Source: Todiramphus chloris collaris
Lineage: Eukaryota; Chordata; Aves; Coraciiformes; Alcedinidae
Length of the DNA stretch: 64,000 bases
Assembly (NCBI GenBank): GCA_025345505.1
Contig: JANVCC010000270.1
Coordinates: 5,633,748 to 5,697,747 of the forward strand
Direction: 5' to 3'
In this document: positions 10,576-23,100 of the stretch, in pieces
How positions within the stretch are numbered: the stretch's first letter is position 1
How the letters are laid out: each line of letters opens with the position of its first letter
Program-made: the position numbers and the translations under genes
The notes under the pieces: model-generated
Seen by the model: only the letters and a program-made list of their open reading frames with translations
Told to the model about the DNA's origin: nothing
The model's database searches: none

Positions 10576-11990
10576 AGTGAAGCCTCTATGCTGCTTTAGA
10601 CCTTGCAAAAGGCTGTCTCACATGGTGGGTCTTAGGGGGACATAGTAACCTTTTGCACGTGAGCTGCCTCTCAGGTTGGTGGTAGATGCTCAGCGTGGGA
10701 CCTTTCCTTGGGGCAACTCGGTCCTCTTGGGAGTTGCAGCAGCTCTCTGGCACATGCGAGTCTTTAATCAGGTTTAAAGTGGAGATGCTGCAGACATCAA
10801 AGTGAAATCCAGGTTGAGAACAATTGCTCTGAAATTAACTGGAAATGTTAATCAGCTAAATTGTGTGAGAGAAAATGCGTTTGGTGTCTGCGGAGCAGAG
10901 GGAACGCCAGTAAAAGGAGCAGTGGTAAGGTGGCTGTTTCTTATGGGAAAGCCAGAGGAAAGAAGTATTTTACAGCCCATGGCACAGGTTAGTGAGATGA
11001 GAAAACCTCTCATCGTATAAACTCGGTATTTCTATTGAGTCTGCACTTTTTAATATTAGGAAGACATAAAACCCCCATTGCAGGATCCTCGACTGAAAGT
11101 GTTGCACTTCATCTAGGGCGTGGTATTTCCAAATATGGGTCATTTTAAGGGAATTTCCTCAGACTGTCTCCCCAGGACAAGGTTTTCATGGGCTGCCTCT
11201 GTCTAAAATAAGAAGCTAAGGTCACCAGAGATGAGGGGGTAAAACCAAGAGGGGATGGTAAATGTGTCTGGGTTGGGTTTTTTTCAGCAGTCTCATTTTT
11301 ACTGCACTTACGCCTGTGTAACTGTAAACCTCAGGAAAGATGGATATGAAACCTATGGAGAACATGCCTGAAAAAATTCGTACAGTGATTTTCATCAGAA
11401 AGTGCCTTTCCATCATCTGGAACCTTTGGGATGAGATAGACACTAGAGGGTTGTGAGGTTTTTTTAAGGAAGAAAGAGTGCAGTAACAATTGTTAAACTG
11501 GTGTGACGAGTGTGGTTTTGCAACTGGGTGTGAGTTGTGTAACAAGTACCAGTGCAACCCTTCACAATTAGGCAAATTTACATTTTTGTCTGAACCAAAC
11601 TTCAGAATATCCTATTAAGAATTTTAATTTTGTCTTTAATTTTGACCAGAAAATGCTTTGACAATGTGAAAAATGTCACAGGATGGGGAAACTGTTTCCT
11701 GATGTTTTCTACCATGGTGAAACTGTAAAGTGTTGGGTTGTGTTTTGGCTTTTTTGCTGGCAATCTTTTTAATTACTTCCTATGACTTAAAAAACCAAAA
11801 AGTTACTTGGAATTTCTCAGAGCTGTAATCTGTGTAGTCACGTATTTCCTACTGTTGTCAAGTACAGTTATTTAGTACCTGTACTGATTTAGAGAAATGA
11901 CATATTTCAGATCTATCTGATGGATTGCTGGTGACTACAGGACAAGTGGGTTGATCTGTGTGTTGCTGTCCCAGTATTTTGAGAGATCAC
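10576..11990. other. Unique, mostly AT-rich non-coding sequence
   Basis: No gene or repeat recognised. The longest frame is a 117-codon minus-strand ORF (11222-11575) without recognisable domain. Composition grows more A+T-rich after about 11.5 kb. Confidence 0.5.
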
Positions 11991-11997
11991 TGAGTTT

Positions 11998-12050
11998 GGT
12001 TCACGGAGTTTCAGTGAACTGAAGGTAAATTTAGTTCACTGGAGTTCACA
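11998..12050 (+). promoter_or_regulatory. Nuclear-receptor half-site cluster with perfect DR4
   Basis: AGTTCA occurs twice in direct orientation separated by four bases (12033-12038 and 12043-12048), a perfect DR4. A third copy lies on the minus strand (TGAACT, 12015-12020) and a related GGTTCA at 11998-12003. The minus-strand copy and the first DR4 half also form a 9-bp inverted repeat, CAGTGAACT/AGTTCACTG (12012-12020, 12033-12041). In established work AGTTCA DR4 elements bind RXR heterodimers of PXR/CAR-type xenobiotic receptors (CXR in chicken) and LXR/TR-like receptors. Whether this copy is functional is unknown. Confidence 0.4.
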
Positions 12051-14586
12051 GGCTTATTTCGAAGTTTCCTGCAAAATCCCGAGTGTTATGGAGAGAATCC
12101 TGAGGCTGTTTCCTCCCACGAGAAAGCACGCTGGAAAAAACAGTTTATGTAGGAGAAGGTGAAAAGCTTAACTCAGTTGTCAGATCCACAACCATTGCTC
12201 TTAATTCTGTATGTCCAGCTGCCAAAAGGGAAGGAATTTCCTCTGATAAAGTAATTTTTATTATGTATATAGTAAAAGCTGAAGATGCTGCAGCAGGGCA
12301 TAAAGCCTACATGCTTCAGTTATAGATCTGCTATATTTTCTGATCCTTAATGTTTGGTTCTCTCTACACCTTTCCTTACTCACTGTCAGCCTCGGGGACC
12401 TCTGCAAAGAGATACCAAAAGTGCTGTGCCAGGAGCAGTGGTTTGCTATGTCCCCAGACCATGAGCTCTATCCAAGGTGGCATCCCAGTGATATGGGATG
12501 TCTGTTCAGCTTTTAAACAAGGCAATGGCTTTATTAGTCTTGGGTGCCTGGATTCAGAAGGAGATCCCCGCTCCTTGGCTTTGTGAGGCTGGGGATGTGT
12601 CACACAAATGAGTGCTTCAGTCTTTGGAGATAAAATTCTCCAAGAGCTGTGCTAATGCAGCAAAAGAAAAGGGCACAAATATTGTAATAAGCATACTCTA
12701 CTACTGTGCTATACTATTGCAGGGTGCTAATATGAAACAGGAATGGATTATGCCGCTAGTGTGTTACTGGAGATATTACTTTCTCATGGAAATGTATTTA
12801 AAAATAAAACTAGATTTCTGATGCCACTGATATTGGTGTCATGCTGACGGCATTACACCATTGAAAACATCTGGCATGTGATTTCCTCCAGTCTGCACCA
12901 AATCCCAATGAGGTGAGATGCCTGTGAGGTGCCAAACAGGGGCTCGACCATCTTGCAACTAGTATTTGCATTTGTGGGTTCAAAAGTATCTGCTGCTCTG
13001 TGAAGAAGAGAAGGTATTAAAAAAAGTGCAGTTGCAAATAGCTGAAAAATGTGCTGTAGTCGTAAGAAAAAAACCCTAAAAAAGTTGGTATGAAAAGTAG
13101 AGGAATTGGAAAAATAGTGTAAGCGTTAAATCCTAGTGATAAAATTGCACGTACCTAGATGCAGAGGATGCCCCATCAGCTCAGCAGTGGCACGTGCCAG
13201 GGGCACCCAAACCTCTAGCCACCTCGGGAAGTGTCACATCCCTTGGACTGTGAATGGTACCCAGCCGGGTTCTGGGGTCTGTGCCGGGCCGTGGCAACCC
13301 CTGGCAGCACGGTGCTGTACCCGTGCAGAGGAGAGCTGCTCCACGCCTTGCTATAATCACAGAGCATCAGCTGAAAAACCACCTTCAGTTTAACCAAAAC
13401 CTGTTTTCAGCATATTTTTCAGGCTGACAGCCACAGGCAACCCACATACTGGCAGAAATCTGCTTCTGCCTGCCCAAAACCGCAAAGAATTGTAGGGAAT
13501 TAGGGAATCTGTTGCTTGCCTGATCGCTTTTTCACACTTAAGCACTATACATAGCAGTGTTAGTTTGGGGTCATTTAAGGCTCCTTTATATATCACTGGA
13601 AGGCTTTTCTTTTCCAGTAGTCACAAGGGTGACAGTGCAGACTGGGTTTGTTCTCTGTTTTTCACACCAAGATTTAAGGTATGTTCACAAGTGTGTTGCT
13701 GTTGAACCCTGATCCAAAGAGGGCAGGAATTCAGCCCCTAGCCTTGGATCTAAATCCACTGGGCACAGTGACCCAAGTGGGACTCTGGCCTCTCTCCTCT
13801 CCCTCTGCACATTCCTCATCAAAGCCCTGGTTCACTGAAGCACTTGAAAACGTACTGAAAAATGAACTAGACTTTGGTTCAAATATTGTAAAGATGTGCT
13901 TGAATCCAGATAGTTTAGGGAAAATTAATCTGATTTTTTTGGATAATTTAGGCTGAATGTGCCAAGCTTCTCAGAACTGGGTAGCTGGTCCTACTGCAGG
14001 TTTGGTTTTGTTGATTTACCTTTTCCCTGACCAAAAATAATGAAAGAATTCCTTGTCTTATCTCTGAAGTAGAAAGCCTCTTCAAATTGTGTGTGCATAC
14101 TTGCACTTTATGTAATTCTACTTAAAAGATATTATTACATTTATTTTTAGACACCTAAAAGAAGGCAACTTTTCTGTCTTTCTAAGTTTGTGATTATTAT
14201 TGAGAGTCAGGAAGATATTTTTCAAGTGTACTGTAGACGACGTGCTCATTTCATGTTCATATTGGAGATGAGGTGCTCATCTTCCTGCTGTATTTTAAAT
14301 CACTCCTGAAGAACATGATTTTGGGGGAAAAAAAGAAGATATTTCATTGCCTGGAGAAATAGTCCTTTCCAGAAATGAGAGTTCCAATAGTCTACAGAGG
14401 AAATTCCTATTAAGGAAAATGTTCTATAGATGAGCACTCAAAGGAAGCTACCCTGAAAAGGTATTGTTCATATTTGAACATATTATCTAATTGCAGTCTA
14501 ATCTGGAGATATTAAAGTAATACATTATATGGCCTGAAAATTAATGCGTGAAGTTTGTATCAAAACAGGCATTTACATGCCAAAGA
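12051..14586. other. AT-rich non-coding sequence
   Basis: No coding exon or interspersed repeat recognised. Frames of 60-91 codons are scattered on both strands. 13970-14540 is strongly A+T-rich. Confidence 0.5.
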
Positions 14587-14660
14587 CAGCAGCAGATTTC
14601 CCCAAAGAAATACTATTTAAATGAATATAAATAAATGGATAATTTGGGGAAATGTTGCTG
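14587..14660 (+). ncRNA. Hairpin of pre-miRNA size, function unknown
   Basis: The arms ATTTCCCCAAA (14596-14606) and TTTGGGGAAAT (14643-14653) are perfectly complementary. Beyond a two-base bulge, CAGCAGC (14587-14593) pairs with GTTGCTG (14654-14660) with one G-U pair, giving about 18 pairs. The 36-base loop is AT-rich and contains a further TATTTA/TAAATA pairing. Length and shape fit a microRNA precursor, but the arms match no microRNA I know. It could equally be a chance palindrome in AT-rich DNA, and the strand is arbitrary. Confidence 0.2.
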
Positions 14661-14975
14661 GGGGATTATAGCTGGTTAGTCACATACATAATTCTACATT
14701 TTTTTTCAACTATACCTTTTAGAAATAAATAGCTGTAACTAAAATAATTCACTAAGAGTAAGCAGACTCAAAATACACAGCTCTGTTTGTTGTCAGGTTT
14801 ATTCAAATAAATTCCCAAATACTTGGAAATGGGGTTAAATGTCTAGAAACCAGTACTGTAGCTCTGATCTGACAAAGAAATGCCTGTCTCCCTGCAAATA
14901 ATTAATACCATCCTCCTCTATACCTGTCCTGGTCCAGAAAAGCTTGCCTTTACTTCAGGAATTTCATTCTATTTC
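14661..14975. other. AT-rich unique sequence
   Basis: Several AAATAAAT and ATAATT words but no gene or recognised repeat. It leads into the candidate conserved element that follows. Confidence 0.5.
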
Positions 14976-15170
14976 TAATTCCAAAGTGAGCCAGGTTGAC
15001 AAACCAAGGGCAGACTTAGAATATTATGGATTTTTTTCCACCTTGGTTGATTAACCTCATACAGTTTATTTGAATAATGTCTAAAAGCTCTAATTAGCAA
15101 TGGCTAATCTGCCCCCCAGATGCCTGCTATTGATTTTGCCTGCAGTAAACTAATCTAATTGCCCTCCTTA
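14976..15170. promoter_or_regulatory. Candidate conserved non-coding element
   Basis: Repeat-free, AT-rich and dense in homeodomain-type words: TTGATTAACCT (15046-15056), CTAATTAG (15091-15098), GGCTAATCT, AAACTAATCTAATTGCC. OTX/bicoid-type TAATCT occurs twice. Such composition is typical of developmental enhancers in gene deserts. No alignment was possible, so conservation is inferred from texture. Confidence 0.3.
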
Positions 15171-15595
15171 TCAGAGAGAGGGTGGCACAACCGGCCCGTG
15201 TACCTCTGAGAGCTGTCAGAGTAGCGATGGGGACTCTGTGGGGCACGGGCAAAAAGCTGGGCCACGAAATTGGGTGAAGAGAGGATATACCCTGGGTGCT
15301 GAGCCAGTGGGGAGGTGAGTCCTGGAGAGGCAGTGTCGCTCTCTGGGTATCGTCCTGCTCCCGTATGAAGAGAAGAATCAAAACCCAGAAGGAAGATGAG
15401 AAGGGCAGCATGTTGTTACTGTGCTAGGGGAGAAGAGGGGGGCTTATCCAACAACAGTTCACTGATTTAAAATGCTTTCCAGGTCTTCGTCTGGGTCCCA
15501 GGGGCCTTTAGTGCCACCCCCAAAATGATAGCGTTCATCTACCAAGACAACATCTATTGTGGCTTCCTTTGATAGCGTTGTGTTTGCAGAGGCTT
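15171..15595. other. Unique sequence, more G+C-rich
   Basis: A 94-codon minus-strand frame (15127-15411) with an N-terminal hydrophobic stretch (FWVLILLFI) is present. It has no known relative and no exon boundaries were identified, so it is not called as a gene. Confidence 0.45.
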
Positions 15596-16040
15596 TGATA
15601 TTGTCTATAAAAACTAATGCTCCATTGAAACTTGTCTGTTAAAAAAGCAAAAAGCCAAACCCTCGGTCTAAAAGCAAAGTGTTTTCTTTAATAAAACGTG
15701 AAGGCCTCTTATTTTTTTGTTGTTAGCCTATTTGTAAAAATAACTCGAAAGAGAAGTTCAAGCAGATTTATTTTGCATTTTAGTAGAGCAAAAATGCTGT
15801 TCTCTTTTCTGAAGCTGCCTTTCAGAAGTAATTAGTCAATACTGTGGATGTTTTCTGATATTTAAAACGAGGTGTCAGTGAGTGAGTTTCCCTGGGATGC
15901 ATTGTTTTTTCATCGATGGCTTCACGTGGATTGCAGTTTCTGGTTTTATTTAAGTCGCAGCAGGATAGGTTTATCTATTTACTATCCCTGTAAAAATGTT
16001 ATTAATAAATTATCTTAAGTAGCTCAACGAGGGTTTTTTT
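15596..16040. promoter_or_regulatory. Candidate conserved non-coding element, AT-rich
   Basis: About 445 bases of repeat-free AT-rich sequence with many T/A homeobox- and MEF2/forkhead-like words, for example GTCTATAAAAACTAATG, GTAATTAGTCAATAC and GTTATTAATAAATTATC. There are no long homopolymers except T9 at the right border. It is similar in texture to known vertebrate ultraconserved flanks. This is inference from composition only. Confidence 0.25.
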
Positions 16041-16780
16041 TTTCCACTCAAATAGTCCTGTTGTTGATTTGTCAGGGCAGTAAGATATCACATTCCTCCC
16101 TGCACCTATTCTTTCCCTTGCAGCTTTCTGCACTGAGTATGTGTTTTGGAAACAATCCAACCTGATCCGACAAATCCTGTTTGTCTGTGTGGTTTGTTCT
16201 CCAAGAGCACTCACATGAGATAGGGCTGTGGATGGTGGTGTGGGGGGTTCCTTTGCCTTTTTATTTTATTTTATCTTATTTTTTCCTTAAAAGTCAGGAA
16301 ATGATTGGCAGATCCTGACTCACTTTTTGCTGCGTGTCCTTGGCCTGCCACGCGGTTTGGTTGCCACAGTTACATCCAGCCAACATCATGCGTACTCGAA
16401 CACTCACCTCTTCCACGTCTTTTCTGTGTCGTCTTAGAAGAGGAAAAAGAAGGTTGGCTTTTTAGTGTTACTGCTGACTCAGGGTGATGCTCATCCTGCG
16501 TGGTCAGTGTCCCTTGGGCTGGCAGCTAGTCCTTATCCAAAGGGATTCTGCTGGCCTTAGTGATGTCTTCAGGCTTTTTTGGAGGCTTGGTTTTCACTGT
16601 GATAAGAGGCTGCTTTTCCCTCTGGCTTGTGGTAGGTTTGGGCAGGTGACCCTGCCTTCTGAAGGCTTTGTTTTGGTGGGCAGTGCATCATCTGGTCTGC
16701 CCACAAGTGCCAGTGGTATGAACGTGTTTATGGGGTCAGCTGTTCCTTACCTTGCTAGGTCCAGCAGCTGTGGACCAGAT
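16041..16780. other. Unique sequence with short TTTTA repeat
   Basis: An imperfect (ATTTT)n microsatellite occupies about 16259-16283. An AP-1-type TGACTCA lies at about 16473-16479. The 100-codon plus-strand frame at 16484-16786 is unrecognised. Confidence 0.5.
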
Positions 16781-17530
16781 CAATGAGGTGGGAGGCACCA
16801 GCAGGGAGCTAAGGAAGGGCCTAGTAGGGACAGCTTACAGGGACCATGGCAAGTGATGTATTGGAGCCTGACAGAAACAGGCCCTCAGGAAAAAAATAAG
16901 CATGGAGACCTCTTACTTTAGAAGACCTTACAAAGCACAGTGCACTGCACTGGTTGCCTGTCCAGTAGGTGATGGAGAGGGGATGTTGGGAGGCATGACT
17001 AAGGGGGGAGAAGATGGAGAAAGTGCACTAGAAATCTTTGAATTTACAAAGTGGATGTTTATGTTTGGTCCAGTTACAGATGAGGAGTGAGCGATGAGGT
17101 TCAGTGAAGGGAATTTTAACAGCCTCAGATGGAGATGAAACAGTTCTGGCAGTTGTCATGTGAAAGAGCCCCAAAGATGCTTCAGGAGGCCCAAATGAGA
17201 AAGACATTTGTGAAACCCCAAGGGTAGCTTTTGCATGATGTTGAGACTGAAGTAGCAGCAGGGTTCGGGATATGGGCAGACCTTGTGGAGGGAGAGAGAG
17301 GAGTGACAAAAAAATTAACTTGGAGGAAGATGGGGCAGAAAGGGCTGAATAAAGCAGGTAAGTGAAATGTGATGGGAAGATGTGATACAGAGGCAAGGGT
17401 TGAGGATGGAGGATCGTCCTCATGGCCCAAGGCTGTACATAGGAATCCTCAGCCTAGAAAACAATATCGAAACATCTGAGGGCAGGGGAGATTCTCCAGA
17501 AGGGGGGGAGGGTGAAGCAAGAAAAGCAAA
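16781..17530. other. Second purine-skewed stretch
   Basis: About 0.75 kb in which the plus strand is strongly A+G-rich (GGGAGGC, GGAGAAGATGGAG, GGAGGGAGAGAGAGG, GGGGGGGAGGG). The opposite strand stays open for 131 codons (17028-17423) for compositional reasons. It has the texture of a decayed mobile element but no diagnostic ends or coding remnants were recognised. Confidence 0.3.
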
Positions 17531-20041
17531 AATCCTGGAAAGGTAACGGTGGTAGAAAGGGCAGCTTGTCAAGCACCGGCGTCAAGGCATTTAGCAGTTA
17601 CGAAGAGGAGAACTTGATTGCTGTCTCCTGTTCTGAGCATAAGGAAGACTGCTAATGAGTAAAATATTTCGAAATGGAAGAAAATGTTGAAAGCAACAAA
17701 GTCAGTCATCTTCTGAGCGAAGCCAGGGAGTCCTGCCAGGGAATCGGAGGAGCCAATGCAGCGAGTTGTCTCCTTGGTTGTTCTTCTCTCTCCTTGGCGT
17801 TACGCTTGCTGGGTGTAAAGGCACAGGCAGCTGGATCCAGCAGACAGATCCGGGGGCAAAACCTTTCGCTTGGATGCAACGGGAAAGGTTCACAGGGGCT
17901 GGAAGGGGCTGACGGTCGTCTCCTTGTTTAAGGCCTCCGATGGGAATTTTCCCTCTTTCCACAGTGTATTGCTAGCACTCTCCTCGGGAAATAGATGGGC
18001 AGTCAGCTTGTAGTGACAGGGTGTACGCTGGGTGAGTAGCCGTGGAGCGTGTTATGCGTGGTTGTTATTCAGCTGCCAGCCTGTGATGCGGTGCCAGAGG
18101 AACAGAAAGAGCTGCTGCAGCTGGAGAGGGGGAAGGAGAGGGGGCTGGGGTGAAATGAGAGAGCACAAGGTACAGAGAGATCAGGTAGTGTTGGGAAGAA
18201 AGCAGAAAAATGAGTCCAGAGAACCTTCAGTGCAAGAAACATTCCAAGCTCAGCCAGTGGGAGGTAAGGGAATGTAAATGAAAAGAAAGAGCTCTGAGAG
18301 GGAAATATGTAATAGCACAGCCACAAAATGGAATGTAGTGTTTCTCAGTGGGTAGCTGTATTTCCCATTCCCTTGTCTTCACTTGGATGTAGCTTTTCTG
18401 AGTGATGAGGTGACCTCAGTCAGCGAGGGTAAATTCAAGGTCCATGGCACTGTTAGGGCCAGTTCTGGAAGTGCATTTCTTGATTTGCTTTTGAGAGTTA
18501 GCACAGTTGCTTTTAAATAATAGGAGTGGTATTTCACTATAAATTGCTGCTTTATATAAACTACAACTATGTGCATCAGATAGCTGTAAAATAAAAGCCC
18601 AGGCAAGGAAAATGATGTATGTAAGGAGAGGGGGAAATTCTGAAAAGAAGCCTTTGTGTTTCTTTTCCTAAGCTAATAAATATTTCGCTGGTAACCATAT
18701 TGCTTCTCTGTGTGGTCTGGTATGCCATTTGTTTTCTCTTCACAAGCCATGCTGCAGGGAGTGCAAACTGAGCAGTGAAGTCAGCCCTGAATGGTGTAAG
18801 AAATGCATCTTGGCACGCCGCAGAGATTTTCAAGTGTGTCCGTGTGTACTCCCTCGAGGATGAGTTCTCTGGGGCATGAATTGGGGTTTTTTTCCCCATT
18901 TAGGTTATTTTGACTGGTTTGTTCATGCTGCCCATAAATAAAGAGCTGGGATTTGGAGTTCTGCAGAGGAAAAGCAGGACACCTGGCACTTGGCAGAGAG
19001 CACCTTGAAGTCTCACCAGAACAGGCTGTGGCAGTTTGGGGCAGATTACTGAACACTTCCTTCCTTTGACCCTGAAGTAAAACCTAATTCTGCTAATTTT
19101 GATCACATCACGGTGGACAGCAACGCTCTGGGTCCTGCAACCCTTCGTTTTGATGACTTCATTCTCCTCTTTTGCCTCCTCAACTTTCACATTCCCTCCA
19201 TGCAAAATACCATGGCAGAGATTTATCTTCTGAAGCCTGCTGCTCTTCCCATGCCAATCTCCTCCTCCAATCCCTCCACAGTTTATCTTGTTCATCACAT
19301 GACACTCAAGTGTCCTTGCTGCTTGTTCTTTATTTCATTGCCCTGTCCTAATCCTAATTCATTGCACGGATATCCCTTTATTTCTTAGGAAATAATGTTA
19401 TGCTATACATCTGACTAAATTTTGAACCCACTTAATGATTTCAGACAGATTTGACAGATCAGGGGGTATCTATCTCCCAAGACATGATGCTTCTACAGGT
19501 GTTATGTAAATAGGTGGCTGACCACTCATGTGACAGCTCTTGCACCCCAGGCTTCCTCAGTTCTGGTGCCTGGTTTTTCCTTTTTCTGAGGTCTGACACT
19601 CCCTTGCCACCTGCATCTTGCCTTCCCAAACTCTCAGGAAAAGCATCGTGCTGTGCCCTTCCGTTGCATTCCTTGGTAGAAGATGGCTTTCCTGACTTGA
19701 TTTGCTCCACATCCCTCCGAACTATTCAAAAACCCCATCCGTGGCAGGTGAGGGGAGGATGCAGCATCCTACACTGTGCTTCTCCACCCTTTCTTTCAGG
19801 TATCTTACTTCCTGGCTTGCTGCTTGGTTTTTCTGCTTTGTGTACACTCACATCCCTGGCAATTTGCATGCACTGATGTATCTTTTAAACAGATTAAGTC
19901 CCTTAGTGTGAAGTCAGTTACGCCGAGATTCTTTGAGCTGTAATAGGTCTCCCAAGCTCCACAACGGGAGGACTTTGACAGCACAGCTCTACACTCTTGC
20001 AGCCTTCACTTACTATTGTTTGTACCTGCCCGGATATTTCC
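17531..20041. other. Unique non-coding sequence
   Basis: No exon or interspersed repeat recognised. A 13-base odd palindrome TGAGGTGACCTCA lies at 18406-18418. 18120-18330 continues the purine skew on the plus strand. Frames up to 132 codons (18900-19298, minus) are unrecognised. Confidence 0.5.
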
Positions 20042-20108
20042 AGCATTCTAGCTATCTATCCATCATCTAGCATCGATCTGTTCATTTAGCTGGCTAGCTG
20101 CATCTATA
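20042..20108. repeat. Cryptic low-complexity patch of TAGC/ATCT words
   Basis: CTAGCTATCTATCCATCATC and the following bases reuse TAGC, ATCT and CATC tetramers about a dozen times in 67 bases without strict periodicity, as expected from a decayed tetranucleotide microsatellite. Confidence 0.45.
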
Positions 20109-23100
20109 GTGCTTGCCAAGTTTGCCTACATCTGCTTTGTTGGATGGCCATCTCGGGGAAAAATCGTAGCCTTGAATGAGGTGTTTTTACTATAGCAAAA
20201 CTACTCCTCGTTGGAGGAAGACTGTTCTCTTGCCTCGCGTAAGCGCAAACCTCCTCGTGCCCCAGGCCAGGGGATCGACTTTTGGCCAAGGCTACCCCCC
20301 CTTCTTCAGGTCCCCCAGAAAAACCCTCCCAGGAGAAAGCTCCGGCACAGTGGCCTGGCTCTTGTGCCTCGTTGCCTTGTGCACATTTATTCATTTCAGT
20401 AATAGACACAGAAAAGGAAAAACACTTAGGTAGCCACTGTGAAAATGAGTGTATTAAACCCCTCAATTGAAAGGAACATATGGAGAAAAGAGATGAAACA
20501 GATCCCTTTCCAAAGGCCATTATTTGGCTACACCTCAGAAGGAAATAGTGTGCCAGCTGCTGCTATAGCCCTGGAGGAAAAAGCATTTTGCAGCAAGGTG
20601 GAGGGGGGGGGAAGAGTAATGGAGTCCCTTAATAAACATGGACTTGTCTGTAGCGAGGGGAGGAGAAACGGAGTGCTGGGTGGAAATGAAATCACTGCAG
20701 CGTGAGAGGCTTCTGATCTTGCTCTTCACTTGACTCCTTAGTCCTGCAGCTGCAGGAGCTCAGCGAGCTGTGTGTTGGGTCCTTGCTGTTCAGCACAGGG
20801 AGCAGTCCCCAGAGCTCATCTGTGCTTATGGAAAGATCACAGCACCTCTGGAAGCCCGGCAAGGTCCTCACCCTAGTGTTAGAAATAACTGAAATGGATT
20901 GCCCAGGGCAGTACGAAGCGAAGCCCAAGTGCTCAGGTTGGCTGCGCACCAATGTGGCTGCTCTGCTTCCAGTTCTGGGCACTAGTTTGGACTTTTCTCC
21001 AGCATTTCACAGGGAAGATACTCCCTGAGACCCAGTTACAACCTGCAAAGCCTCTGCTTCAGCCACTGAGCAGCAGCTGCCTGGCAAGAGGCTTGCTGCT
21101 GTTACCTGTTCATACAGCCCCAGCACCACGGGCATCAGGCCAGTGCCACTGGGTGAGCAAGAAATGGGGATATAAAGACATAATTTGCTCCTTTTTTTCA
21201 AGCAAGTTACTATTTTGTCAAATCCTTGAGAGAAAAGCAGTTAGATGGGCCGAAACTCATTATCAGGGCAAGAGGGAGGAATCCTCCTGGTGATGAGAGA
21301 GGTTTCAGTGTGTTCCCATCCCCACTAGGCTAAGGTTATATTATGATTTTATTGTAGCAAGTCATCAGATTGGCTGCAAATACCCACTGCAATGCCATTT
21401 TGTGAAGCTTTGGCTTGGGAAAGCAGTATTTGTTTTTGTTCAATAAATCCATAAAGAATAAATTCAGGAAGTTCCTTTAAAAGGATCAACTGTCTAACGT
21501 AAAAGCATGTTCAGCAGGAGGAAAGAAAAGGCTCTGGTATCAGACTGAAAAGTGAGATTTAACTTTGTAAATTGTTTCTTCAAGTGTAATTTAACAAAAT
21601 AGATGCTTATTTCTTCCAAAATGTCAAAGGTTTGTGTTTATGAAAGGCAGTGCAGCATATTGCTCCCCAGAGGATGGGTAACAAAATGCAAATAGAACAA
21701 TTAAAACTCACTATCATTTTATGAATACTTCTATTAAAAAGATTATCAAATGCAAAGCAAAGAGCTAAATACTGCAGCATGTATGTGTGTGTGTGCCTGT
21801 GCAAGTGTCAGTATTTCCCAGCTGCTATTAACTCTTGAGTATTAAACGGAGCATTTCAATTCTGTTAAGTTCTTTTTCTCCTTCATCCTTTGGCAAGTAC
21901 TACTGGGGTCTCTGACAGGAGTGGAAATTGTCCTGGTGAAAGAAAAAATTCTAACCAAAGCATCTAGTGGAAAGTGGAGCTATTGCAGAGTGTGTGCTGA
22001 GCAGGAGATAGAATCAGCCAAAATTTACCTATCAAAGTCAGGCAGTTTCAAGAGGACACAAAGCTCTGCTAGCTTTGGGAAAAAAACCCCAAAGAATCAG
22101 GCAGAGCTGAGGGTGAGCCAGGCTGGGGAAATTCTGCTTCCACTGCCTGAATTAATGGGTGGGGAGTGAGGGGATGGCCTTTCCTTTTGTATGTTTTTTC
22201 TTAAGCAAGAAGGCAGAGTCACTTTAAGATGCTGTCAGGTGACAGTCTTCAGTGGACTCTGATAAGTTTTTCAGTTCTTCTCCTTGCTTGTAAATGCCAT
22301 TAACATCTTTCTCACCTAGACCAAGTGCAGTGAAATTGTGTAGTCAGCTATGAAGGGTCTCTAAGTGTCTTAGTAGATCAACATCTATTACAAGAAAATC
22401 TTAAAGAAAATAGAAGAGATTTTTTTTTCCCTGTATGTTTGTCTTTCTTGGCTGTGCTCTACTGTAACACATGAAGCTAGTTACAACCCCTCTGCCCCAG
22501 CACACACTGGGCAAACGTTACTCTAACTCTGAAACTCTCATTATTTGCCTGGTGTGGGTTGTGTCAGCTGATGCCAGCTTGCCTCTCACCACTCCGCGTT
22601 CTGGACTTTTGATGCATTCAAGGCAAACTGTAGGACCAGAGAGCTCCCAAGATTATAACTCTGGCCATTTCACATTCATGAAGCATTTAGTGTGCTTCGA
22701 TTTTTGTTACTTGGGACATAATGCACAAACTAAAGTCAGGGTGACCCCACAGGCCAGGTTCCTACGGAGCCATTACAACGTATTTGTTCGTAATCCTCAA
22801 AACCAGGAGGGATTTATACAATAGACTAACGGCTTCAAAGGAGTCGGTTCAGCTTTCTGGGTGAAAAAGTCCACTTCTTAACTCTTACGGTGCTGGCTCC
22901 TTGCCAGGTGCACCCACCTAAGCAAGGGATGAAGCCCCCAGGCCCTGGTAGGGATGACACAGAAGGTTTGGTGTCCAGGGTGGGGATGGTGAAGCTGTGA
23001 TGGAACCTGGGAGAAAACTGGGGGTGAGGATGTGTCTTCTTCAGACTCAAATCCGAGCCACTCACATCTTTCTTCACAGTGCTTAGCATAGCTCTGTAGA

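Noticed and set aside
18406..18418. TGAGGTGACCTCA palindrome as a nuclear receptor element
   Set aside because: Half-site spacing does not match IR0 or IR1 elements.
19103..19121. Possible REST/NRSF site (GGTGGACAGCAAC)
   Set aside because: The right half is similar but the left half site is absent at any permitted spacing.
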